The notes beneath the pieces were generated by a model that made no database searches, was not told where the DNA came from, and saw nothing but the letters and a program-made list of their open reading frames with translations. A stretch of 64,000 nt of DNA from Sarcocystis neurona (lineage: Eukaryota > Apicomplexa > Conoidasida > Eucoccidiorida > Sarcocystidae), in the NCBI GenBank assembly GCA_000727475.1, contig KL647291.1, positions 2,030,433 through 2,094,432 of the forward strand, written 5' to 3'. The position numbers and the translations under genes were made by a program. Positions 47,129 through 58,582 of the stretch are shown here, one piece after another. Each line of letters begins with the position of its first letter. The first letter of the stretch is position 1.

Positions 47129-49803
47129 CTGGCCGAGATTAGGAGCTGGTGGAAAACCCGCACCTCCTGCGGTCGATAGCAGTGTTGACACTGCACTGGA
47201 CACAAAGTCGATGAGGCACCGAGATGATCAGGGTGTGTAGTGTGGTCGCAGAGGTCACGTCTTTCAAGTGTGAAGACATCGGTTGTTGTGTACCGTAGCC
47301 CCACTTGCTTCTGCCTCACACTACATACTGCGGACCCTCGTTGTGTGTGTTGAGGAGCGCGTTAAGAGTTAGACATAGCAGGAGAAGCGATAGGCACAGA
47401 GGGAACCCCACATGTGTACATCGTGATACGCGTAGTGGTGGTACGTAGGTAGCTTTTGGGTGGAACGTTCTTGGCAGTATAGGGAGTGCGCCAGCCTGGT
47501 GTCAGTGTATGAAAGAGAGGATGTTCAGTTCTGGCGGATGTGTACGCGGCGGAACATGGGTAGGAGCGACATTCTTCGTGCAATGCCTTTCGAACGTTTG
47601 AACACTGATGGTGTCAACTCGCGGCTGCCATTACATTTCAACGTTATATAATGTTGATCCTTCAAGGGAGAGATCAGAGATGATCTGGCAGCTGATATAG
47701 AAGTCACTCTGCTGGCTCCACGCGCTTATGAAACTATTGAGTCAGATGCCGCCACAGCTGCATTGAGCTGTGGATTTGTGCGCATGAGGTCACACGTGCA
47801 CGAGACTTGGTAGGCAACGTCAACGTTAGAGATTGCTTCCAACGAAGCTGTTGTTCCGGATTGTGAAACGTAGTTTTTGCTGTGCATGTGACTCAGAATT
47901 ACTCCTAGTGTGCTGAAGCGCAACCGGTGACGGTTGTGAGATATCCCTGCCAGAGTTTCTCATCTTTACGTTAGGCTAGAGAGGCAGTCGCACGCGTAAA
48001 AAGGATCTGTACGCTGCGCATTGATCTATAAATGTCCGACGACAGCCATCCTGTCCGTGTGCAGCATTAGTGTCGTTAGGTCGATGTCATCAATGTAGTG
48101 CGCTAATAACATCCCCCCCTCTGCGTCATACGACTGTGGATGATGTTCGAAAATTAGGTGTGTAGTGGTCACGGCCTACTGATTTGTTTATTGTTTTGAG
48201 TCCGCTCTATATATCCCGTAACACTCCTTCAGAGTCCAAGGTGATGCAATAGACAATGCGCCTTATATCAATGGAAAGGATCTGGGTCGGCTTGTCGAAG
48301 TGACTGTCTTCAAGAGGGGCCGGATGGGACGGGCGACACGACTGCATCTGGAGTACTGTGCAATGTGAAGGAAAACTGTCACTCGCAGTAGGTGCTTGTC
48401 AGTGTTACATTCTCGCAAGGCGTAGCCGCCGGTGCCCTGCGTCGGCTGCGGCTTCCGAAGCCCCCCCATGCCGGTGAGTACCCCCGCCAGCTGTAGCAGT
48501 GCTCCGACCGTGATTTGACGTCCGAAGATGCATGGAATGCGTCCGACAGGTCCACCCGTTTGCGTAAATATGATAACGTAAGCGTAAAATCGTAGTGTTC
48601 GATGCGAAGAGCACTAAGGGAACGAGCCTGATGATTGTATAGACGTGGTTGAGGCAACATGAGCGAAGGGCGTAGCGGTCAGCGGCTTACTCGAGGATCA
48701 GCGTCAGTATCGTCACACGCACTTGATGCGATTGAATGAAGAAATTAGGACGGACGGGCTTCAAAATAATGGAGTTGGTCAGGCGGCGACGGGCTACTAA
48801 TTATTTGCTTCGAGTGGGATGAGGTACTTGTGGTGAAGGTGTCTGCATGTGTCTGATCTACACAATACAGCAACTGCAGACGTGCCACGGTCGTGTTTTG
48901 ACAGTACGAGGTCTGATGGCAGGGAGTACTATAGTCCGAGAGACGACTGCGGTGACTTCCGTCCCCTTAGATGTAGATGAGAGATTAGAAGACCTCTGCG
49001 CAGCCGAATATAAGGCCAAGTAGTGGTACCTTACTCCTACCCGGCAATGAGGGCTATTATTTAGAGACTAACCAGCGCGTATGTGGAGCAAAAACACGCC
49101 GGAGACACGCAAAAGAGAGTGCGAGCGACAAGCACCCGTAGGTGAGGAGGTGTCAGTTCACTGACCTTGTCGTACTGGTCCTCTCTTGCGTTGCACCTAA
49201 GATGTTGCTGAGAGCGCGAAGTAACGGACTGGGGTGCTTGGAATGGCTCAGGGATACGGCAACAAGCGAAAGATGGTCGACTACTAGTGATTCGCACGCA
49301 TGCGGGAGCAGTAGGCGTGCAAGTAAAACCCAGAGGCGTTGAAACGTGTGTGGTGTCAGCAGGCACTCAGCCCAATCTCAAGGTGCACTGCTCGTTTTGA
49401 CTGCTTGGGTCCAGTGGACAACAAGAATGGCAGGAGAAGGGTATAAAGTTGTCGCAGCTCAGCCTGGCACCCATCTCTCACACTCAACACTGACGGACTG
49501 TCACCACTCTGAGGGACACTGACCTGCGCAATTGGTCGTGTATTGTCACAAGCAGGGGAAGCTTAACAGAAGACACATGCGAGTTTGGAGTTACCAGCAT
49601 AAAGAGTGCGCAATATATGCACATGCAATCTCTGATAAAGGGAGCGCTGCACTGTTCCCCGCATGTTCAGGAAAGATTCGCACCGTTGGTGAAACATTAG
49701 TGCTGGGCAATGTGGAAGTAGAACCCAAAAAGACACGGTAGCACGTCCGCTCCACGATTTGTTGTCAGCCTTTGTGTGAAATGAAAGGCGTGCAAGTGCA
49801 CGT

Positions 49804-50067
49804 TTGTTTCTGAACCACTCAGCTGCTGAAACTGCAGAAAACAAGGTAATGCAAGCAGTCGAAGAAATGCAGGTGTGCCCACTGCCCCCAGTGGTTAATC
49901 TCAGGGGTCAGCACACCGCCGGCCTTCTCGGCAATGTCCACTTGATAGATATTGTAGGGGCGCCAGGTACGCTGCTTGCTTGTTCTGCTGCTGGAGTGTA
50001 CTGTAAAGTACGCGAATTCGTCTTTGCTTTCGTGGAGCTTAAACTTCTGGCAGATTGCTTGACATAG
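49804..50067 (+). CDS. Open frame of 87 codons, possible exon
   Basis: Not recognised. The frame encodes LNHSAAETAENKVMQAVEEM, LRGQHTAGLLGNVHLIDIVG, GTLLACSAAGVYCKVREFVF and ends at TAG. It reads like protein on the G-rich strand, where stops are expected to be frequent. No start or splice partner was established. Confidence 0.3.
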   Translation: MFLNHSAAETAENKVMQAVEEMQVCPLPPVVNLRGQHTAGLLGNVHLIDIVGAPGTLLACSAAGVYCKVREFVFAFVELKLLADCLT

Positions 50068-51227
50068 GGTGTAGCAAAAGATTTACCACAACTGGAAACT
50101 GAAGTAATATCGTGGTTGTCTCTGCTTACTGTGAAGCACTTGGGAGGTTAGCACAAAGCTGGTACTTGTAGGTGGGAAAAGAAAGCACGTAGGTGCGCCT
50201 TTTCGCGTCGTTTCCCTAATAGTGTGAATGGGACACGAGCGGATCGAAGGACGGTTGCACTTCTACCGGACCATGTTTGGCCTCTGAGTGTAGAGACAGA
50301 GAGGACGCCGCCTACGCTGGAAACAAAAGCATAACGAAACGTCGGTTTTGGTCGTGCGTAATTCGGGGTGCGTCTGCCCTCGTGAGGGGTGTCTACACAG
50401 AGAGCGGCCGTGCACTTTCCGGAAGAAGTTTACCCATGTGGATGCGCGTGTCCGGGGTTCCACATCTTGCGCGGTGAAAGACTAGCTGCTGTAAGGGCCT
50501 TTTTGTAATCTGTTCAGCAATCATTCAGCCACAGAACATGGATAACGTCTTGATGAAAATTCCTCTGTGGGAATTTGTGTCGCGTACAAGGGGGTGGGCG
50601 CTGCGCAGAAAGGACGTGGCGCTCGAGAGTCGAGAAAGGGTTATCACGTAGCCTACGTACGACTATTCTTGCTGTCAGAGTCTTTCTAGATCATGACAAA
50701 GACTAGTGTGTGTCGTGAGTGACAAAGTATGATGTTTACGTAGAATGGGATGGGGATGTAGGATACGACGTGGAATCGATTTCGTCTGCGCAGTACGGCG
50801 CCGATTTCTGCAGAGGGTGGTCGAGCGCGGGTATTGAGTAACCGTCGAATCTACACCGCATGAGGCGGCTTCCAGGAGGCGCGCTGTGTCTTCAAGTGCA
50901 CCTGTCTTACGTTACGAGATGAGAGTTGTCCACCGTCCTTCGTTCCGTCCCTCAACGCGTCTAGCAGCTGTTTGGAGGCAGCATTTTTCGAGATTCCACC
51001 AGCTACGTCAGAGGCGGCGATGCAGAAAGATTGTGCGACACTTGGCGCACCGCCGTGGTATGATTCAGAATTGCTTACTGCATCAGAGAGCTGATGGCAA
51101 CGAAAATGCAATAACGTGAAAGAAGTGGTGTACCTGCTTATTCCCGTTGCGGTCCTTAACGGGTGGCAAGAGCATGCTCAAACACGTAAACCTCCCCGGC
51201 TCGTCTTTCACTTGAGAGCTAACTGAT

Positions 51228-51608
51228 ATGTTGCACGCGTGGAGAGAGACCGTGGTCGAGATTCTTGAAGTAAATCGTGCAAACAGTACCGGCCTGCTCC
51301 CGGAGTTGCCAGTCACTAGTGGTAGCGTGTGCCAGTGTTTCACCGCTTCAGGAATTGTGGAATTCATGGGTCTGCCAAGAGGGTTGCAGGGGGTGTTTCA
51401 CCAGCTTCACCATGAACAAAACATTGCCAGGACCAAATTTGTACCAGGATACCTGCGCGCTTACAGCACGCAGACGTCGGTCTTGCGAAGAGAAGCAGGG
51501 CCGAAAATAGCAGACCGAATACACCGAGAAGGATCTCGATGGCGCAGCCGGGTGTTTCGAATCGTTTACGAAGGACGTACTGCTACCCGTAGCGGGTGGC
51601 ACGCTTAA
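51228..51608 (+). CDS. Open frame of 126 codons, unknown
   Basis: Not recognised. It starts MLHAWRETVVEILEVNRANS, contains CFTASGIVEFMGLPRGLQGV, and ends at TAA after TATRSGWHA. Length and composition on the G-rich strand make it one of the better single-exon candidates in the right half. It lies inside the repeat array, and the opposite strand is also open over part of it. Confidence 0.3.
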   Translation: MLHAWRETVVEILEVNRANSTGLLPELPVTSGSVCQCFTASGIVEFMGLPRGLQGVFHQLHHEQNIARTKFVPGYLRAYSTQTSVLRREAGPKIADRIHREGSRWRSRVFRIVYEGRTATRSGWHA

Positions 51609-53576
51609 TAATGTTTCCCGCCCTGCGCAGAAACGTTGGGGGGGTATAATAAGCGAACAGCCTACAGCGGGACGAAGCGGTCGCTCCTACCACGGAGTGA
51701 GGGAGTCAGTAGAAGGCTGTCACAAATGAAAGACCACAGGTGCACAAACTGAACGTGGCCGTCATGTAGGGCGGAGTCAGGGTAGTCGCGAACACCTACT
51801 AGTCTTGGAAGAAGCGGACACACATGGGTCCCCTTTTCAAAAGCGGCCACAGGTGAGTCTTCCATTCATTATTTGAAGCCACAGAGGCGTAGTAACGGCG
51901 CTCGTGTGTCTGCAGTAACGGTGATGCTGCAGAGGGTGTTTACGCTGCAGGTTCGAGACTGTTCGAAAAAAGCGGCGCTGCACCAGTTAGCTGTGCAGGA
52001 GCGCGTTATGCGACTCTTAGAGCAGTATTGCGAGGCCACTTAAAAGTGAAGGATTATAATCGAAAATGCGTACATGCACACCATTATGTATTCTCCCATT
52101 TGCTGCTGGATCGGAAGGTGCGGCGCGGCACTTGTTGAACATCGTCGAAGGCCTGGGAGCCCCTGAAGGGTGACACAATAGCGACGTCTAAGAACAGAGT
52201 GTACAGTGTGGGATTTCAGAATCGCGGGTGCAAGGGCAGCTCGTGACGAATACCCCACCGAGACAAAAAATTAGACGAACGTGCGAAGTTGCGTCACAAA
52301 CGTTTGTAAAGTGATAATCCTGCTCTATGCAGTGTCTACGTGAGGATGATGAGGGGGTGCGAGCGCGCCGAAGGAAGCGTTTATGGCTAAGGAAGGAGAA
52401 TGGCATTCAGAGTGCGAGGTTGTCTGGACGCAGGCGCGGAATGAAAAGAAAGAATTAGCAGTCATGTATGATGACGCGTGAGTATGCCGCCTGAAAGTAA
52501 AAGAAGCCGCTGTGGGTGTGACGTTACTCTAATGGAGTAGGTTCCCATTGTTTGGCCCAAAGAGTTGCCCGTACCTTTTGAGGACGTGATAACAGTGCGA
52601 GCAGGATTTTTGGAGACATGCTAAGTGAGATGTTGGTGGGGTGGCATATATTTCGTAGTGGCTGGTGAGAACGGTCGAGTGGACATGGTCTTTAAATGTT
52701 CACGAGATAGGAGCGACAACAATCACCACGGACCCCTCTTTTTCCCACTGCCGTTCTTCAACGCGGAATGCTGTGAGCGTGAACACTTTGCAGGGGTCAC
52801 CTGTTAGAGGTGTCAGTAGGGTTGTGGAATGGTCGTGTTTTTTCGTGGAATAAGACAGAGGTGGACGGACTGAGTACAGATAACTTTCTACTATGTGAGA
52901 TAGAACAAGAGAGGGTCGTGCAATCAGGCGCCGCCTATTCCAGAGGGCAGCTGAGCAGGGACACCGAACGTATGCTCAGAACAAGGAGGGGCGAGGCGAC
53001 GTGAAGAGGACGTTTCTTCCGTCGACTGGCCCGAACGTTGTGTTAAGAAGGTGAGAGGTGCACAGTCGTTAATGAGGCCTTTACCAAACCGGTGTGCGGG
53101 CTGTGTATCAAAAATGCAACGTTTTTTCTACCAACAGCGCCAAAGCAGACTTTGCACAAACGTTGTCTGACGTATCGCAATGGCGCGGGAATGATCTGTG
53201 TCGCGCTATGAAACTCAATGCTCGGATCGCAGGTGGTCAGCCACGCAGTAAGGAAAATTAGCTACCGTGTCCCTCTCCTCGATTTAGACCACAAAGCAAA
53301 GATGCTGAGGGCAGAACGATATGTACTAGTAGGTTTGGGAGGTTGGCTTGTCAGATGGAGTCTCTCTGGATAAACAGTGCCTCCTCCAAAAGTGGAGGAA
53401 AGGCCGAAAACCCTGGCCGACTATTGCACTTCACAGGTGCCAGCCTGTAACTTCCTGACGACGATTCGGTCAGAAAGTTTTGAAGGCCTAAATTTCCGAA
53501 GAACACGCCTGAGGTGCTTCGCGGGTCTGAAAACAATGCGCTGTCATTTAAAGACACATGCAGTGAGGGAGTGGGA

Positions 53577-53888
53577 TCAAAGTCCCTTTTCTTTGTCAGG
53601 AAAGTGACTTTGAGAAACGAAGGAAACCTGCAGAGAGTGTAACTCAAGTGGCTCTGAGTTAGATAGGTGACAGAGCACTTCGATTATACGCAGTGGGCTT
53701 TGAGCAGATTTTTTCCCTCCGCTAAATAACGGCACAAAAATACCAAGCGACGAGTGTGAGAGAGAAACAAATTGTTCGTCTCTAACGCACAGGAGAGCCA
53801 GGAGCGTATAGGAGGTCGTCAACCAAAAAATTGGCCGGAGGCGCGGAGGATGAAAGTGGCCGGGGTTCGAGCCGTAATCTTCAGTCAC
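53577..53888 (-). repeat. Block shared with 61033-61341
   Basis: The minus-strand translation here (DEQFVSLSHSSLGIFVPLFS) and that at 61033-61341 (DEKFVPTADSSLSTSVTLFS) align over about 70 positions, and the DNA shares GTGTARYTCAAGTGG and CAAATTKYTCGTCTC. It is a further block of the repeat family. Confidence 0.5.
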
Positions 53889-53912
53889 AACCCTACCACA
53901 AGCTGGCAGACA
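53850..53912 (-). other. Distant tRNA-like copy 3
   Basis: On the minus strand TGACTGAAGATTACGGCTCG followed by AACCCCGGCC aligns with the CTGAAGACTCCGAGTTCAAT region of the copies at 39.96 and 40.4 kb and carries a good B-box-like GGCTCGAACCC. The upstream part is too diverged to assign an anticodon. Confidence 0.3.
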
Positions 53913-54048
53913 AGTATCACAATCCGGTATTCTTACAGCTTACCAAGAGCATCGATGAAGGAAGCACGTGAGTTTGCAATGCCGCAGGTGGACACCTGCG
54001 CAGGCTGCAGGTGTGACCTGATCGTTGTGGAGTATTATGCCGTTCGTC

Positions 54049-55008
54049 TCACAGGCAGGAACGCAACCCCCACAACGTGGTGCACCAGACAAGTCGATCC
54101 GGAAATGCGACGTCACACCTGCAAAAGGGACGTGGAAATGATGTTGTGATCGTTCTTTGGCTTCTAGGGCCTACTGTGAGGCGCGACACAATGCGCACGC
54201 GACTTAGGAAATAAATCTCTGTAATGGGGAATACGGAATGTCTGTGTTGAAAACGACTGACGCTGAACGTACATGTAACCATAGGTAGTACAAGCTGGGA
54301 CGGAAAATTATTGTGTGTGACAATTGCTCGAGGCGAACAGCTCAAGAAAATTGGGGAAGGCGGAATTAGCTCGGAAGGGGCGAGCAGGTGTGTAGGAGCT
54401 GCTTTTGATGAATTCCACTGGGCGACGACGGGACCGAATGGAGCCGAAGCATCGGTTGTGGGTGACAGAGAAGGCTGATAATCCGATTGTGTAAAACGCA
54501 GTGGAGTGTGTGATGTCACACGCGAAGAATGTGAAAAAGGCATCATAAAGAAATGAAGGATTAGGCGTGGGTGTGCCCGACGGAGCCTAGAAAACATTTC
54601 TTGGATTTCCCCTGAAGACGAGGTTCTGGGCGGCCTACCTTTTGTCTGAAGAAGTTTACACAGTGAAGGCGGTGAACGCTGGCTGGTTCTTGCAGGTCTC
54701 CGTAGTACCTGTCTGAGAATGATAGTTGTGTACGAAGGATGTGTTGTCCGACTCAGACCATTGTCGTGGGGCCGTCTCTGCGCAGCACTGGTTGAGAAAC
54801 ACAGAAGGGTTTCTATGCTATTAGGGGCGGAGGTTTCCAGAGGGTGGTGAACCAGGGGCACGAAATATTTGCTCAGATTTTGAGGGGGGTGGGCGACGAG
54901 AAGACGGTGTGTGTTGTTTCCATGCCAGCTGCATTTAACGACGTGCCTAAAATTGTCCTTTGTGGTGCCTGCATTCCTACAAGGCTGTAGTCCGGCAGTC
55001 TGTAACAA
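54049..55008 (-). CDS. Open frame of 319 codons inside the repeat array, doubtful
   Basis: This is one of the longest uninterrupted frames in the window. It is Ser/Thr/Pro/Arg/His-rich, as expected from a C/A-rich strand, and no domain is recognised. Part of it (HPSYTTIILRQVLRRPARTS) resembles the minus-strand translation near 56.85 kb (APSYTIIIQLQRNPARDIQT). Paralogous frames are closed elsewhere, so it is either the least damaged family member or an accident of composition. Confidence 0.25.
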   Translation of the reverse strand: MLQTAGLQPCRNAGTTKDNFRHVVKCSWHGNNTHRLLVAHPPQNLSKYFVPLVHHPLETSAPNSIETLLCFSTSAAQRRPHDNGLSRTTHPSYTTIILRQVLRRPARTSQRSPPSLCKLLQTKGRPPRTSSSGEIQEMFSRLRRAHPRLILHFFMMPFSHSSRVTSHTPLRFTQSDYQPSLSPTTDASAPFGPVVAQWNSSKAAPTHLLAPSELIPPSPIFLSCSPRAIVTHNNFPSQLVLPMVTCTFSVSRFQHRHSVFPITEIYFLSRVRIVSRLTVGPRSQRTITTSFPRPFCRCDVAFPDRLVWCTTLWGLRSCL

Positions 55009-57823
55009 ACTTCTTCTGTGGTTCAGCCAATTGTGAAGGTCGGCGTTGCCTAAACACTGTACGACATGTGGTGAAATGCCTGCGGATCAGTTAGAATCCT
55101 GTCACGCGTATGAGGAGAGTACGTCAGGGTTGACTGTAAGCTTGAAGGAAAGGATGCATATGCATATGCTGCGTATGACGTAACCTGCGAAGTTGAAGGC
55201 AGAAAACTTCAAAACATCTACAGGCAGTACCATTCCGATGATGTTTCTCCAGAGTAGAGAGCGGACACGTAAAACTTTTCGTCCCATCCGGAAGAAACGC
55301 CTTTTGTGGTGTAAAGAGCTACCTGACAGTCTACATCGTGCAAACATTGTATCACAAATGGCCAATCGTGTGGGGACAATTTAGGACCCAGTGCAGCGCG
55401 TGGGGAATATTACTTCTGAGAGAACTCCAGACGCTGCGGTAAGCGGTGAAAAGGTTGCTGCCTACGTCCTCTCCTGTTGATGCACAGGCAGCTGAAGGCA
55501 GCAAATGACGAATCGCTGACACGCAGTTGTAATTTTCCGAGTTAGATCCAACAAGTGTAGAGTTTTTTCAGCAGAAGCGCTAACAGGTGGCAGAGTGCAG
55601 ATGGCTGAAAAAAGGCACAAGAGCAACAACAGCCTCTTTACGAAAAAGATATAGCTCATAGTGCCAGCCTACCACAGCAGTTCGTCGCCTAAGAAAATGG
55701 AACTTTATCCCTAAGTTCGGTCGCACGGGGTCCATACACAAATTTAATCGCAGACAAGCATCTTCAGTCCGAGAGACGCTCCTGGATAACAACAATACGA
55801 CAGCGTCCACGTTTTTCCTTTCCGAAAGTAGAGCTAGACTGAAGTCGAGGTCAGTACAGGAAATACAGGCGGGGATTACCTGATGGTGTCGGCTGGAGGG
55901 TCGAATTGATAATGGACAGCTCACCGATAGGTGGAGGGGGTGCGCCACGCAAGAGGATCATTTTCTTTGGCGCCACCAAGCCTCACAGATATGTGTAGCG
56001 AAGACTCCACGGGCTCGGACACTTCCTCACGTGCAGTGCGTAGTGGTCGGGGACAAGAACACGGCAGCTAAGGATACGACGGAGTCGCGTGACCTGAATG
56101 GAGCGGTCGCGTGGAGCAGCAACAGTAGCAGACACAAGCGTGCAAGCCGCTGCGAGGTGAAGGTTACAGAATTGTCTGCTCCTGGCTTCGCGAACGCAGT
56201 GATGGTACGATGACAAGGAGACGCACCATGAGGGAGAGTGCGTGTAATTTCCAGCTGTCACACTGGCTTTATAAAGGGGCGTTTAGTCCCTTGAATGTGC
56301 AGCAACGGGCCCTGCGACTCGTGAAGCTCCAGCTGAGGTGATCTGAAAGTTGGGCATCACAGTCGCAACGACGTACGCATACATCCCAGTGTGACATCTC
56401 ATTCGCCGTTGAAAGCTACGGTGCGGCAAGACCCTTTGTGCACGTCGTTAAGGCACTGGTTGCGCGTACAGGGATTAGGCCGCTCGTGCAGGAAGTGAGA
56501 ACCAGAGTAGTAATCTCAGTCGGACAAAGAAGGGATGCAGGCGCAACGTTCTGCGGAGTTCACGTGGCGACGAAGGCGGGACGGAAGCAAGTGGAAGCGA
56601 TTGTAGGCATTTGTAGACGGGTGGCGGCGGTGGTCGGTATTCCGGTTGTGTAGGAGGAGTGGAACATGTGGTGGCACAGGCGAAGAATGTGAAGAAAACG
56701 TTACCAGTTAAGGATGAATTCGGCGTGAATGTGCGTGACGGTGGAGGTACCAAGAGAAAACATTTTCAGTGCGTTCCCTCGAAGGGAGGTCCCGGACAGC
56801 CGACCGATCAGCATAGGTTTACGTAGTGAAGGTGTTGAAGTTTGGATATCCCTTGCAGGGTTTCGTTGTAACTGAATAATGATTGTGTATGAAGGGGCGT
56901 GGATGGTTTTCGATTGAGAATCTTGGTGTGAGGGCCGCCTACACGCAACAGGTCGTGCGAAGCGCAGAACAGACAGAAAAAAATCCTGATGACCGGCGAG
57001 GGGGTTGCGACGTTGGTGACACCACGATTGTGGTAGGTGTGTCTAGGCTATTAGCGACGGACGTTTGCAGAGGGTGATGGAACAGGGGCACTAACTCTTC
57101 TCTGCGGATACAGCGGGGGCGGACAAGGCGAAGCCGATGTATCCTGTTTTCGTGGCACGTGCATCAAAGGAGGTGTCTAGAATTGCCCTGCTTGTTGTTT
57201 GCGGTCCGACAAAGCTGTTTGCGATTCCTGTGGGAGACGCCTTTTGTGATTTGAACAGTTCTGTCAGCGCCGCCGCTGCGTACGAATTGCTGCGACCCGG
57301 CTAGAGTGGGTTCAGATTTGGGGCTGGGAGCTAAAAGCCTTGGTGACAGCGTGTAAGAGCAGCTACGAAACAAGCGCTACACTTTTCTATGTTGTTGCGA
57401 TGTGTTAGAGGGAGACAAAAGAACAGTGAACGATGTAAACGCATCTGTTTCGCTTCTGAAAGGGAGACTCATCGAACCGAGATTGGTCATCAAATATGAT
57501 TTGGGGAACAGGGTGGAGACATCTGCACAGGGTACTAACGCAGTAGCAGCTTTCACGTGTCGAAGATATACGTCATGATTGTTAAGCCATAACCATGTTC
57601 CGTCGCCTGAGGGAAATAGGGCATCATAGGCCTGAATGGCTGAGCTCGGCTACAAGTGGTGCCACATAACCTTCCCCGCAGACGGAGCACCATCTATTTA
57701 TCGTGTGTGCCTGGCTAGCTGCAGGTTGACAGAGTACGCGTTTATGCTTTCTGAACAGAGCGAAGAGACGAGGTTAGCACAAGAAACACAGAGGGGGATG
57801 ACCCGACTGTGCAGGATGCAAAG

Positions 57824-58242
57824 TCGGAGAAGAGAGCCTCCATGGAACAAGCTAGGCAACTGTTGGACAATCGCGTACAGGATGCGTCACCGAAACGGAT
57901 TTCTTTCTAGTGCCGTGAGTCGCCATGGATACGTGAAGCGAAGAACTCACCAGCGAGAACAAATCCTCACTGCCCGTGTGTAGTGGTCGAGAACAACGGC
58001 AATATCGTCAAGGGTACGGCGGCGTCTGGGGATCTGAATGCGGCGGTCGGGTGGAGCGGCGCCAGTAGGAGACACAAGTCTACGACCCCTTGCAAGGTGG
58101 CGACTACAGATCAGTGTGCTCGTACTTTCGCGAAAACAGCGTTGATGGGAGGAGGATCAGACGCACTTCTGGAGGTCCAGTGCTGGACAGTGCGATTGTC
58201 CAACAGTTGCCTAGCTCGTTGCATGGAGGGCTCTCTCCTCCG
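57824..58242. repeat. Inverted repeat, about 50-bp arms
   Basis: Arm 1, 57824-57874, and the reverse complement of arm 2, 58192-58242, share GCTAGGCAACTGTTGGACAA plus CCTCCATG and GAGAGC at about 90 per cent identity by eye, with a loop of about 317 bp. Confidence 0.8.
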
Positions 58243-58551
58243 TCCCACACGCACAAATGCGCCGTTCGACTCGCGAAGCTGGAAATTAGACGCACAATCC
58301 AAACGAAGTACAAGTACTTCACAATGTGATCTTTCAGTGGCACTTGGAGCGTCCTGTGTGACACTAGCCAGAGTGTACATCACCAGGGCTGTGACTGCAC
58401 GTATAGAGAGAGGTACGCGAGACGGACGTTTGGGGACGACAGTACACACTGGGACGGAGAGACTTGTGTTGGAGGCACTGTTCGTGGCGAATAACTAAGG
58501 AAGTGAGAACCAGAGGCAGGTTCTCAGTGGGGAAGAGAAGGAACGTCAACG

Positions 58552-58582
58552 CTTTTTTCTGCTGGACTCCAGCAGAAAAAAG
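58552..58582. repeat. Perfect palindrome, 15-bp arms
   Basis: CTTTTTTCTGCTGGA, a single C, then TCCAGCAGAAAAAAG. The sibling unit at 56.5 kb has no such palindrome at the matching position, so it is specific to this unit. Confidence 0.9.

Noticed and set aside
49442..49455. GGTATAAAGT as a TATA-box promoter
   Set aside because: The same string occurs by chance within an exon border at 4879; no start site or gene is supported downstream.
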